Source: Circinella minor
Lineage: Eukaryota > Mucoromycota > Mucoromycetes > Mucorales > Lichtheimiaceae
Assembly: GCA_016758965.1 (NCBI GenBank)
Contig: JAEPRB010000029.1
Coordinates: 62,001 to 126,000 of the forward strand
Length of the DNA stretch: 64,000 nt
Direction: 5' to 3'
Both the position numbers and the translations under genes were made by a program. Within the stretch, counting starts at the first letter, position 1. Every line of letters starts with the position of its first letter. Shown here one piece after another: positions 38,534-49,462 of the stretch. The notes beneath the pieces were generated by a model. It ran no database searches and was not told the DNA's origin. It saw only the letters and a list, made by a program, of their open reading frames with translations.

Positions 38534-40250
38534 ATAAATATAAATATACTACACATTATTATTCATTCACATAATTTTTTTCATTAATTTCATCATCACT
38601 ACACCCATCCGTTTACCTTATTTATTATAAACGTTACTTTTGTTACCACGGATATTATGGATTAGCTACTAAATAATGCTATTTATCGTCTGCTGAAATA
38701 TTTCAGTAAAACGTTTTACACTAATTGATTTATAAACTTTGTAACACGGAATTATTGTTACGTATGTTTAAGCTCGTTGAACTTTCTGGAAATGTTAACT
38801 AATATCAGCAGGCACTGTTTAAGCAGCGGTCGTTTCCGATGAATGACTTTTTTTTTTATGTCTGTAAACCATTTTAATATAATAGAGTATGTTGCACTTT
38901 TGGTCTTGGCATAGACTTTTCAATCAGTTCTATTGGTATTTTTATGGTGTATAAATGTCCTACCCTTTTGACTGATATATTCAGTGTTAATTGATAGATG
39001 CCAAATAGCAGCAAATGGGCCGAAATTTTGTTAATTATTGCCAAAGCACACCATTTGAATGACCGTAATCGTTTTGCGTGACCATCGGTGAAGTTCTGTA
39101 AACTAAATGCTTTTTATAACTTCAGATATAATGTGTAAAAAATACATAGACATTAGAATACTTCAAACCATTTATAAGGTAAGCAGCAAGTTATGTATTT
39201 TCTTGACTAGGAATTAGATATCAACATTTCAAAATTCCAAAATTATTTCAGCAAATGACAATTGATAACATGTATTTTTATGGTTATTCATGATGAGAAC
39301 TTTCGATTCATACGAGCGCTTACAGCTGTCAGCCTAATAAATAAACGTGAGAATGGTTTTTAACATTTATGGCAAAATGAATGATCACTAACCGAGGTTT
39401 TCAACAATGCATCATTGAAAATGTTTTTTAACGTCATCCAAGTCTTACGCTGCTAGAATTTTACATTTCAGCAATCATTTATTTTCTTCTGTATAATTAA
39501 AATTGGAATAGGTTGTTCCTTTTTAACTTGTATATACAAGACTCTTGACAAGAAAACAACAGTATTTCCCAAAATGATAGATATGGATATTCAGTAAGAT
39601 TTTTACAGAAACTATTGTAAACTTGAAAGTTTTCTTCCACTATATAGTTCGTTTCAAAGCTTGTTCCATCCTAAATGTATATGTTGATCAGATGAGTATC
39701 ACACACTTTGTAATTTGCTTTTGTGGTACGTAGTTCGTGAATTGTTATCGCTAGAGGATCTGCCACTGGTGGAAACACTGGTCATTGTCATTTTCAATAG
39801 AACTTGATATGTAATGGTTTTATTATTTTCTGTTCTTAAATCATTAAAAAATATATATCCTTTTCTACTTCGATTATTTATATTACTGTATTGTAGCCTG
39901 TATATATAGAATGAAAGGTGCTTGATTAGATTCATTAATCTCAGCTCTCACTATCCCACACCAGTATTTCGACACCAACCATGGTCAAGCTTGGATACTT
40001 TGGATTGGTTCTTCTTCCTCCTGAATCAGACTAGATGATATAATATATATCAATTTATGAAGTTTTCTTTTCTTCTCATAACCACTTAGTATAAACATTC
40101 GAGTAAACTTTTCTTTTCTCTCTTGCAATCATTTTTGTCTACATTGTACACAAAGTAATATATCATCTTCCAGTATACATACCATATTTGGTTTCTCTGC
40201 TTTATTCTTTCCCATTTGACACTTCCCTGTTCCAACACAGGACTTTAATA
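38534..40250. other. 1.7-kb AT-rich spacer, no gene seen
   Basis: Stop-dense on both strands. A short open segment at 39980-40033 starts MVKLGYFGLVLLPPE after a promoter-like stretch but ends after 17 codons; it may be a chance hit or a first-exon relic. Confidence 0.4.
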
Positions 40251-40609
40251 ATCTTCAAACAACTATGTCAAACCTGACGCTGTCTTTACAGAAGACGTTA
40301 AATAAAAATTAATAATTTCATCGTACGTATAAAATAATGTAAAAGGTAATAAATCATCTGTTTATTATTCTACGTAGAATATGTACAGAATCGGGGAAAT
40401 GATATACAGTTAAAACCTTTTTTTACACACTCACTTATTGCCCCCCCCCCCCCGATTTTTGCATTACTTTCGAGCCAAATACCACCTGTGCAAAAGACGG
40501 TTCTACTGTACAGTAGAGAATATAGGAAAAGTTGTAAGGGATGGGAAATATAGAAAAAGGACAAGAGTGGGGATATGAAAAGTAAAAAAAAAAAAAAAAA
40601 TGCCAGCTT

Positions 40610-42472
40610 TCAATCTAAGGAAATGTCGAAAGTTATCTGCGAGAGTGTTTCTGGCAACAATCTGTTGAAATGCCTTCCTCGTAACGGTTTCGTAATTTTT
40701 TCGCAAACTATCTCACGCAAATCACTTCTCTCCTTTCTTGGTTCGATTGCATCCATTGACATGTCTTGGCAATAGTCATTGTGAGAGTTCTTTATATTTT
40801 CTATCGTCTCATGCGTTTTCTTCAAACCGCACTATCAAAATCAAGTTTCAGAAAGGCATTTTACATACAGTGAGTTTCATGTTATAATTGTACAGATAAT
40901 GGTCATAGTTACCTTAACGACCCAAAGCATTTTTGTAATGTTACATATATAACAGCATTCTTTTATATCAGTCGGGATTTTTATTTTTGTCATTCTTTCT
41001 AGTACGAAAACATTGGGTTTTGGCATTGATAAAGTCCAAATATGGACAGTATCACCTGCATTATATATATAAATTATAGAATGCTTAATTTAATTATCTT
41101 CTTTCACCAAACTAAGGCTTGATTTATTATACTACTTACCTCTTGCATGTGCAGCAAACTCCCATGGAAGTGCGTAGTGACATTCATGATAAATTGACAT
41201 CAATGAATATGCTTTGGAATTTGCACTTTACAGCTTCTACCAAATGTTTTGTGACAATTCCTTCAAAAAAGTTGCGGAACTCGGTGGGAGTCCAAAACCC
41301 CGGGGGGGGGGTACTGTAATAATGCAAATGTTCCTTTGATATGATCGTACCCCCATCTTGGGGTGTCATAATTGTTGTATTGCCCCGAGGTTTCCAACAC
41401 AAGAGCTTCCATATCACCAATATAACACAAGCCATCTGCATTGTATTGGGCACCTAATATTTTAAATGACTCATCTAAAGAATCCATAATTGTTACAAGG
41501 AGTGACCAAATCAAACGGAAATTGTATGTCGTTTCATAACGATCAATTTCATGTTTCTTCCGCTTAAAGATTTCGTTGAGGCTAATAGCAATACCATAGC
41601 AATAAACAGTTAATATTTTATTTGAGTAAAAACTACATTAAGAAGTACTCAAAGACATCAAAAAGAGACTTACAATTGATTAAATATTTTTTTTACGAAG
41701 GAACCAAGTTCCTGAAGAATTGTGACTCTTGATATTTCACATTCTAACTCACCAATTGACTCCTAATAAGTCATCAATGAATGTAAGTATATATACATAA
41801 TAAAATATGGAGAAATATTTAAACAAAAAGAAAAAATAATAATTAACCTTTCCAGCAGCAACCAATTTTTTAAACACTTCTTTGTGTTCTTCAAGTATGG
41901 AAACTTTTGGTTCTGTCAAACCCAAACCCTCATACATGCTCTGGGGTACTTCTGGTTTGGCTTTTACATCATATCCACATTGAAGAACATGGTATTTATC
42001 AAGGCTACCATTATTGTACAAGTGTTAGTATACATCACTATGTTTTAATTGAAAAAAAAAGAAATCATTCCATACTTACTCATATTGGTGACAGCGCGGG
42101 TTTTTGTCTATAGGTCGACCCAATCGTCCCAAAAAGCATCATCATGGTTGATAGTATTATCGTACAAATCATCATCATTCAATAAAGATTTATTCCCACC
42201 AATAACAACGGCATCAACTTCCTCCTATATATTGGGCCAGGGTGAAAGTTGAGTTTCTAATAATATCAGCTTTAGATATCTGTATGTATGTATCATCCTA
42301 ATACCTGTTGTGTCAATCCTTCTTCATGATTCACTTTGCTTCGTTTGATAAGAACATCATCAACTGAGTTATCTAGTGAAGATCGTTTGTTTTTTGTGGC
42401 GAAAATGTTTTTGATTATATCTACATTTTCTTGCTCGGCAGCATTCAATAGGGGGTTTCAAAAACGAATTTT
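40610..42472 (-). pseudogene. Decayed member of an unrecognised repeated gene family (copy A)
   Basis: Exon-like blocks in order: 42472-42313 (AAEQENVDIIKNIFATKNK, DDVLIKRSKVNHEEGLTQQ), 42230-42107 (EEVDAVVIGGNKSLLNDDD, then DDAFWDDWVDL and a stop), 42010-41850 (KPEVPQSMYEGLGLTEPK, EHKEVFKKLVAAGK), about 41750-41675 (LECEISRVTILQELGSFVKK), 41578-41148 (ETTYNFRLIW, NADGLCYIGDMEALVLETSG, DHIKGTF), 41055-40913 (DTVHIWTLSMPKPNVFVLER) and 40831-40610 (CGLKKTHETIENIKNSH to the stop). The last exons join in phase through normal splice sites. The fifth exon is interrupted by about 150 bp of foreign sequence next to a C/G run, and an in-frame piece present in copy B is missing. The Asp...Glu-x-Ser-Gly core is faintly like a PD-(D/E)XK nuclease core; this is speculation. 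Confidence 0.6.
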
Positions 42473-42488
42473 TCATTTTTGAAACCCC
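42452..42488. repeat. 37-bp foldback flanked by AATAG direct repeats
   Basis: Perfect 13-bp arms GGGGTTTCAAAAA and TTTTTGAAACCCC surround an 11-bp loop. AATAG occurs immediately outside on both sides (42447-42451 and 42490-42494), as expected of a tiny insertion with a 5-bp target duplication. It lies at the 5' edge of the first recognisable exon of the copy A family gene. It could also act as an RNA hairpin. Confidence 0.6.
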
Positions 42489-42715
42489 TAATAGCTCTAG
42501 GCTACCTTCCTTATGCTGTGTACGTGTTTTAATCTGTAGATATGGAGAGATATATAATATGATTAGAGTGATGATTTTTAGTTTGTTGCATAATAAAGTT
42601 GGTAACTCAGACAACTTTTTATCCACCACAACACCATCCTATCTTTACTTACTGCAAGCACAAGTAATTACCATTCACGTTCATTACTAGCCAAAATTTT
42701 CTTTTTTTTTAAAGA

Positions 42716-42830
42716 CTAACTAGCAACCCTTCCTCGCTTCGCTCCAGGTCATTTAAGGCTTCTCGTCGCGAGGGGGGGGGGCTTGGCCCCCCAAAAGGCG
42801 CTTCGCGCCTAGTAGCAGCTGTATGTGTCC
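42716..42830. repeat. GC-rich hairpin element in AT-rich DNA
   Basis: About 115 bp with two short palindromes, GGGGGG-CTTGG-CCCCCC and AGGCGC-TTC-GCGCCT, plus repeated CGCTTCGCTCC-type words. The composition is unlike anything else in the window. On the minus strand it ends beside TCTTTAAAAAAAAAG, so it could be a short interspersed element with an A-tail. Copy B lacks it. Confidence 0.5.
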
Positions 42831-43020
42831 AAGGCTGTATAATAGTTTTTGATTTAAAGATATTTATTAGATACCAATGGAAAAAATCACAAAGTGGGTC
42901 TGATAAATATTCCACAACAGAAGGGGTGCAGGATGATAAATTTTCTTTTCGGTGATTTAGTTATAACTTCTGGTATAATTTTAATATAATAGAAGATAGA
43001 TTACAAAAAATACTTACTCA

Positions 43021-43700
43021 ACGAAAGCTTATATTTGCATGGGTCTAAATAGTTTTTGATCGTAGACGAAGCTAAAGCGGATCAATTTCATAAACACCAA
43101 CATTTTGAACAAATTGGATAGTTTCGGTTTCCAAGAATTGCCAAATACTTGGAACTGATTAACAAGGGAAAAAAAATTTGGGCTATTATAACAAATAAAT
43201 GAGGAAAATTGAGTGAGAGGAATATATGATGAAGAACAAAAATAAGATGTTTACCATAAGTCAGTGGATGTTTACTTCTTTTAATAGCCTTAACAATGGG
43301 TTCTTTTCATGATAATGTAAAAAAAACGTATTAATTCAATTTAGCAGTAAGAATTCACAATATCAATTGGATGGAGTATAGAAAAAGAAGAAGCAAAAAA
43401 ATAGTTTTTAATTCGAACAAAAGAGTGATCCCGAAAGAAATTGTAAGAAAAAGAAATCTTTTGAGTTGGGTTATAAGTAGAAATTTGGGGTTGTTTCAAT
43501 GAGCCTGTTAAAACAAAAACAAAAGTAATAATTACCTTTCCAGCAGCAACCAATTTTCTAAACACTTCCTTGTATTCTTGAAGAATGGAGATTTTTGGTT
43601 CTGTCAAACCCAAACTCTCATACATGCTTTTGGGCACTTCTCGTTTGGCTTTGACATCATGAATATCCACATTGAAGAACATGACATCCATCAATGCTGT
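43021..43700 (-). pseudogene. Extra exon relics of the same gene family
   Basis: 43694-43540 repeats the exon seen at 42010-41850 (here REVPKSMYESLGLTEPK, EYKEVFRKLVAAGK), so copy A carries this exon twice. About 43150-43020 reads FLETETIQFVQNVGVYEIDP followed by in-frame stops. Copy B has one matching exon at about 53085-52955 with a deletion. This points to two tandem family members in copy A, both broken. Confidence 0.5.
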
Positions 43701-44054
43701 GTAATTATTGTATAATTGTTAGTGTACATCATTGTGTGTTACGTATTTGAAAAAAAAAAATAAGACACCCAAACCATACTTATTAAAATTCTTATATTGC
43801 CCCTATTTTAACTTGACCACTCTACGACCTGCTCCGAACTTAAGGTCAGTGGTAAAGAGAGTTGAGTATATAAACGAAAGGTCTTGTAAATAGAATGCAT
43901 TTTTTTCCATGAATTTATATTTAATTAACACAAAGAAGAGTAGAATATGAGTGGGGAAGAAAAAAAAAATGGAAAATGATGAACAATAGAAATGCATATC
44001 ATCCACCACTGACTTTAAAAATAGGGGGCAATACCAGAACTCTGCTTATTTAAA

Positions 44055-44127
44055 ATTGCAGTACTGGAAATAAAGTACTTTTTTTGGGGTAGTAGTCAAC
44101 ACAGGATAACACCTATCCCACAACTGG
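44055..44127. repeat. Left arm of an inverted repeat pair, copy A
   Basis: The reverse complement is found, with mismatches, at 48119-48187. The shared core contains AAGTACTTTTT, GGTAGTAGTCAA and GGATAA. The arms lie on either side of the acid phosphatase gene. The equivalent pair in copy B is 53480-53553 and 54148-54217. Confidence 0.6.
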
Positions 44128-44743
44128 CCAAATTCTATTAAGCACTACTTACAGTAAAAGGTTCTTTGCGGTATTCTTTGGTGTACGTAGTTTGCAATAA
44201 CAGTAATATTTATATACTATCGCCCTTGTTTTTGTTTAGTAGTATAAGAGTGTGTTTTTTTGTAGGTAACGCCAAAAATTTATGAATAATATAATTTTAA
44301 TAAATCAAGAGCTCTGTATTTAATGTTCAATATTAAAACTTTTGGTCTTTATCAGTTGAGCAGATTTATTATGTTAAATGAGCATTTTATTCTTCAATAT
44401 CATGCTATTGTAAATCGGAGCGAAAAGACCAAAATACATTTTAAAAAATATTCTAAAAAAAAAGCCTCGGCTGCGTGCTATTATGTACCACTTTTTCGTA
44501 TAGTTTGTGTCGCCACACGTATAACATGCGTTTACTATAAGCTATAAGCTGTTAATAAAAAAAAAGAAAACCGACACGTATTTGGGCTTTTCTTTTTCTC
44601 AGTGACTGTGTGTACCTGTTTTCCTAAGAAGTTCCAGAGAACAAAACGCTGACTCATTCGTTATTGTTCTTCTTCTCCCAATAGAATAATATATAACAAT
44701 TAAAACACGGCTCTATTTCACATTTACTTTTAGGATATAGAAT

Positions 44744-46054
44744 ATGGCATCATTACCCGGAGCTGATTCTGGTCATTATCCAGAAGATTTAGAACTAACG
44801 TAAGATTACTTTTTCTTTTTCATTCCTTTTTGATGACAACAAAAATCTATATACTCATATACCCACATACTTTGGCTCACTTGTAAATGTATATGTATGC
44901 ATGTAAACGAACAAATATATACAATTATATATATACTTACTAGTCTCTTGCAAGTAGCTCATCGTCATGGTAAGAAGAAAGTTATTTGTTTGATACTATA
45001 AAAAGTAAATAAATAAATACTAATAAATACCGTTTTCTTTTGTATATAGGCGAACGTACACCTGTTAGAAAGCGTTTGACACAACTTTTCCCAGCTGTAT
45101 GGAACATGTGTGTTACTAATGCTCACATGTCTGCAACCATTTTATCATTGGATCCTAAATCAGCCAAACAATTTGTTCCTTTACAAGTAGATGAACAAAG
45201 ATTAGGCCAAAAACCACATTTGCATGAACCAGGTGCTTGGTGAGCTTTTTTTTATGCGGGGAAATAAATGAAGATAGAAAAAAAAAATTGGGAAGCACAC
45301 TAATCATCTGACATATTGTCATTATTTTAGTTACTATGGCCAATTAACCAATGTTGGTCGTCAGAGCATGGCTTCTTTGGGTTCAAGGTTGAGAGAGATT
45401 TATATCAACAGGTACCTTTTATCATTTTTCAAATACTATATATTATTTATAATAATTAATCGTTCTATATGGATCTAGACTCAAGTTTTTACCAGATGTT
45501 TTTGATGAAAATACTGTGACCATTCGTAGTACTAACTATCAACGTACTCAAGAATCTGTTCAACAACTGGTTGCAAGTGGTTTATATCCGATTGAAAAAC
45601 GTCACGACGATTTTGCTCTTAAAATTAGCACAAGGTAAAGTTGGGTCATGGGGTTTAGTGGGGGATTGTTGCTATTGTCCTGGTAATTAGTAATTTGTAA
45701 CCATGACAACAATAACAATAATGATAAAAAAGAAACAAATAAGTACAAGTGGTTTTTTGATTTTTGATTTTTGATTTATATTATTATTATTATTATTACT
45801 ATAGTGATCGAGTAACGGATAACCTGTTTCCAAATCGAAACTGCTATAGGCTACGTCAATTAGATAAAGAATCAAAGAAAGAAGTAAATGAAATATACAA
45901 GGATAAATTTAAGTCACTATCCGAAAGATTGAAAAAATATGTGAATTCTGTATCACTTGATAGTCACCCTTCTGCAAATGGCATTATGGGTAAATTTATT
46001 ACTGTTATGCTGCACAACAACGTATTAATCGAAACATTGGTAACATTTGTTACA

Positions 46055-46100
<46 letters not shown>

Positions 46101-47098
46101 GTGAATGTGATAAATAACATTTTTATACATGTGTTGTGACCGTACCCTTATGTTAATTTTAATAACACCGGTTTTTTGTTTTGTTTTTATATAGATACCT
46201 TGGTTGCTGCAAAAGCACATGGATACGATCTTCCACCTGATATTGATGAAGGAGTGATGCGAGATCTTGAAGACATAGTTATTTTGGATTTTTTTTATGC
46301 AGCAATGAAATCGCATGAATGTCGACGACTTGGCATAGGAAGATTAGTTGGGGATATCCGAGATCGTATGGTCGAAAAAGCCGCCGGTGTTAATGACCGA
46401 AAACTTCATATCTATTCTGGTCATGATACGTAAGTATTTTGTTGATATTGTTTCGATCTTCAACATTACTTGAGGTATATGAAATTATATTAGTATTATA
46501 TTTATTTTTTACTTAGTCTTTTTTCTTGGTGTAAAAAAATCCCACAAAAGTAGATTATGATATTTTCCAAAAAAGAGAATAACTTTTCGGGGATAATTAT
46601 CTTTTTTGAAAGGAGAAAGGGGGACGGATATTAACTTTTTTGTTATTATTATTTTTAGTACTGTTGGAACGTTGTTAATTTCGTTGGGCGTGTTTGACAA
46701 GCGGTAAGAGAAACAAAAAGATTCCTTATTATTAGCACGTAAAAATCAGGACAATTATGATAATTAAAGTTTACTGACCCTTTTCTCTTTTTTTTGTCTT
46801 AAATAACCCATTTATTATTATTAGATGGCCACCTTTTAGTAGTTCAATTATTTTTGAACTATTCAAAGAAAAAGGAACCAACTCGAGTTGGACATCTCGG
46901 ATTTTTGGACAAAAAGAACAGCCGCATTATGTACGTGTGCGTTATAATGACAAAATTCTTGAATTGCCTGGTTGCCAAGCAACAGGAGACCATCATTCAA
47001 ATGGTGATAAATCTTTATGTACTCTTGACGCATTCAAAAAGATTGTGAAAGATCAAGTACCTGAAAATTGGAATGAAGAATGCCAATATAAAACATAA
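44744..47098 (+). CDS. Histidine acid phosphatase (ACP6-like, clade 2), 415 aa
   Basis: Nine exons: 44744-44799, 44944-44969, 45050-45239, 45331-45411, 45479-45634, 45805-45989, 46195-46429, 46659-46703 and 46825-47098, all in phase. It has the phosphohistidine motif HRHGERTPVR (His27), the second conserved region YGQLTNVGRQSMASLGSRLR, TNYQRTQESVQ, and the proton-donor HD pair in YSGHDTTVG (His308-Asp309). There is no signal peptide or C-terminal membrane anchor. That fits the intracellular lysophosphatidic acid phosphatase (ACP6) branch better than secreted acid phosphatases or phytases. Substrate is inferred. The gene lies inside copy A and has no counterpart in copy B. It is intact, with no stop or frameshift, although it is surrounded by decayed repeats. 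Confidence 0.9.
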
Positions 47099-47760
47099 AA
47101 AAACAATGTAATTATAGCTTTTTATATAACTGTTGAGTGGTAATATATAATGTTAATAATAAATAATACGTAATAAGAAATGTAACTTACCATTATTCCA
47201 TACGTATTCATGTTAGATTTACTTAATAACTTGAGTTCCTGTTTTCTGTTAATAGAAAATTAAAGAACAACAAAAAGGAAAAACTTGGGAAAGAGAAACA
47301 AAAGAAAAAGAAGTTTCTAATTATTTGAAGTATGAGCCATGAGTATAAATTATTTTTCTTCTATCCTTATATACTATTCATAATTATCCTTGTTATAATT
47401 ATTGTCATTATCTTCTCACGGAATAAATAGAAAATCAATGTTGATCCGGGGAACTTTATTTTGTGGAGTGATTGTGTAACTAAAGGAAATAAAAAAAGCT
47501 CTTGAAAATTCAAAAGATTAGAACAAACACACAATAAGAGACACTCACACAGTTTTAACATTAGGCTTTTTTGTTTCGCTCTCTCTTGGTGTGCTGTTAT
47601 TGAGCATATGTGTGGTCACTCTCATTCATTCTCTTTCTCTCTCCCTCTCTTTCTTTTTTTTCCCTTTCTTTCCACCCCTGCTTAAATACCTTCCTCTCTC
47701 TACGCACATTTTTTTTATAATTATTAAACTATATACGTACGCCCAACTAAAAAAAAAACT
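47099..47760 (+). other. Spacer with a promoter-like CT-rich stretch lacking its gene
   Basis: After the phosphatase stop, 47575-47700 is strongly CT-rich with TTAAATA, like the promoters elsewhere in this window. It leads only to an 8-codon frame at 47773 and then into the repeated segment. This may be an orphan promoter whose gene was lost at the breakpoint near 47761. Confidence 0.35.
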
Positions 47761-48118
47761 CGGAGCAAAATAATGGATGGAAAACTTCTAATCCCGAAGT
47801 GAGCCAAAAAGGAAAAAAAAGGTTATAAGCGATCTGGATAAATTGTTTTTCTTTCAATACTGTACTTATAGATATCTATTGAAGGATAGACAACATACAA
47901 GTATCTGTTATAACAAAAATAATGTTTTTTTTTATTATCACTACCTGAAAAAAGGATGGTCAATCAGAATGATTGATAATAATAACGAACAATAGTTCTC
48001 TGTATTACAAATCAAATTGCATATGTAAACCACCGCAAGAATACATACGTAATCCTTCAAAATAGACAGAACTGTAAACTACAGCTGTATTTTATAGTAA
48101 GTAATCTACGATATAATT

Positions 48119-48187
48119 CGGGTATTGTGCGGATATTATCCGGTATTGACTACTACCGCAAAAAAAGTACTCCATTTGCAGTATCCC
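48119..48187. repeat. Right arm of an inverted repeat pair, copy A
   Basis: Partner of 44055-44127. Contains GGATATTATCCGG and GACTACTACCGC, followed by AAGTACTCCATTTGCAG. It is nearly identical to 54148-54217 in copy B. Confidence 0.6.
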
Positions 48188-48399
48188 AAAACCAACGGCA
48201 CGCGTTCATTTGATTAATATTACTCCTAAACGATTCCCAGAGATGGACTCAACATGCACAAAGTTCTTTTTTTTTCCAATGATTGTATCATGGAAGAACA
48301 TATGTTTCAATACTTACTATTTATTTTATATATTTTTGTGATGATTTTATGCTATTAAAAATTATATACAGAAACCGAATGCCGAGTAATAAGTGCTGT

Positions 48400-49462
48400 A
48401 TCCAACGTACAATGGCTTAATAGTTATATATTTAAATACACTATAAATCAAATGAGTTTCACTGACATTTTAGTATTTCACGGTGCGTTTCAATGATTAA
48501 TACTATTTAACAGCTGAGTTGATATATCATTTCATCAACGGCAAACCGCATAGGATATAATGTTACACATCTTATTGCCATTATTCATCGTCATTAACAA
48601 ACAGGAAGACTATTATGTACTGTTTCATACACACATATTGATATACCCGACCATCGATTAGGATTTAATATAAATAATGATAATAATTTATTTTAATGGA
48701 CTGAAGTTTTTTTGGGTCTTGTTGACTTATCACTGTTTTCTTCTACTTATTAATTTTTGTTTCATATAACAGTGAGCATGTCGCTGTGATGGTTTTCTCC
48801 AAATGCTTTATTTGACAGCTTAGCATTGTATTCCTTCAGGATTTAGTATTTCTTGAAAGATCTTTATCCACACCTGTCCATTTGAAATACTCTTCTTTTC
48901 CAGGATCCACAATACATTACACTTAAAAAGTAAGTTAAATAAAAATTAAAAGTCATTATGTGTTCTACATATTAGCTAAAGAATTTTTGAAAAATTGACT
49001 AGACCATTGAATGAAGGACCAACACTATAGTGTGATATTTGGTTATTTTAACAAGAGTGGGAAATAAAGACAGACAAGGTATAAAATCCTTTGAGACTTT
49101 GTTATATATCTTCAACAATAATTTGAAAACTAGAATAACGTTATTTCTTTAAAATAATATTTACAACCCGTATTTATATGTTTTCTATTATATGAGTTAT
49201 GGGGCTTTGTTAATTGAATAATGTGGGGGATTGATATTAAAGTCGGGTACTTGAGACTAGTCATTAATGTTGAGAAGGTTACTATAGATACTGTTCTGAA
49301 GTATATTGGGCTTAGCCTGATACTCTCTTTTATTCTTTAATTTAAGTTGACGAGGCGTAGGGCATCGTTATGCGATTTTACTCAGTTTTCTTTTTAGAAT
49401 TGAGATCGTCTGTATTTTAAATATGATTTCTTATTTCATCTGGGATAAAGATATAGCGTTAA
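48400..49462. other. AT-rich spacer, nothing recognised
   Basis: About 1 kb of stop-dense sequence between the end of copy A and the ORF relic at 49463. No repeat match or splice pattern was seen. Confidence 0.4.

Larger units (their letters stand above)
40250..48375 (+). repeat. Segmental duplication, copy A
   Basis: Matches copy B at 51010-54415 in the same orientation. The alignable blocks are about 40250-41130 (B 51010-51830), 41330-41760 (B 52345-52870), 43540-44420 (B 52950-53835) and 47761-48375 (B 53835-54415). Copy A additionally holds extra family exons, a GC-rich hairpin element and the acid phosphatase gene. Within 40583-41120 the two copies are nearly identical by eye; elsewhere they differ by many substitutions and indels. 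Confidence 0.8.

Noticed and set aside
46050..46110. TATA-rich run as a promoter
   Set aside because: It is a (TA)n microsatellite inside an intron of the phosphatase gene.
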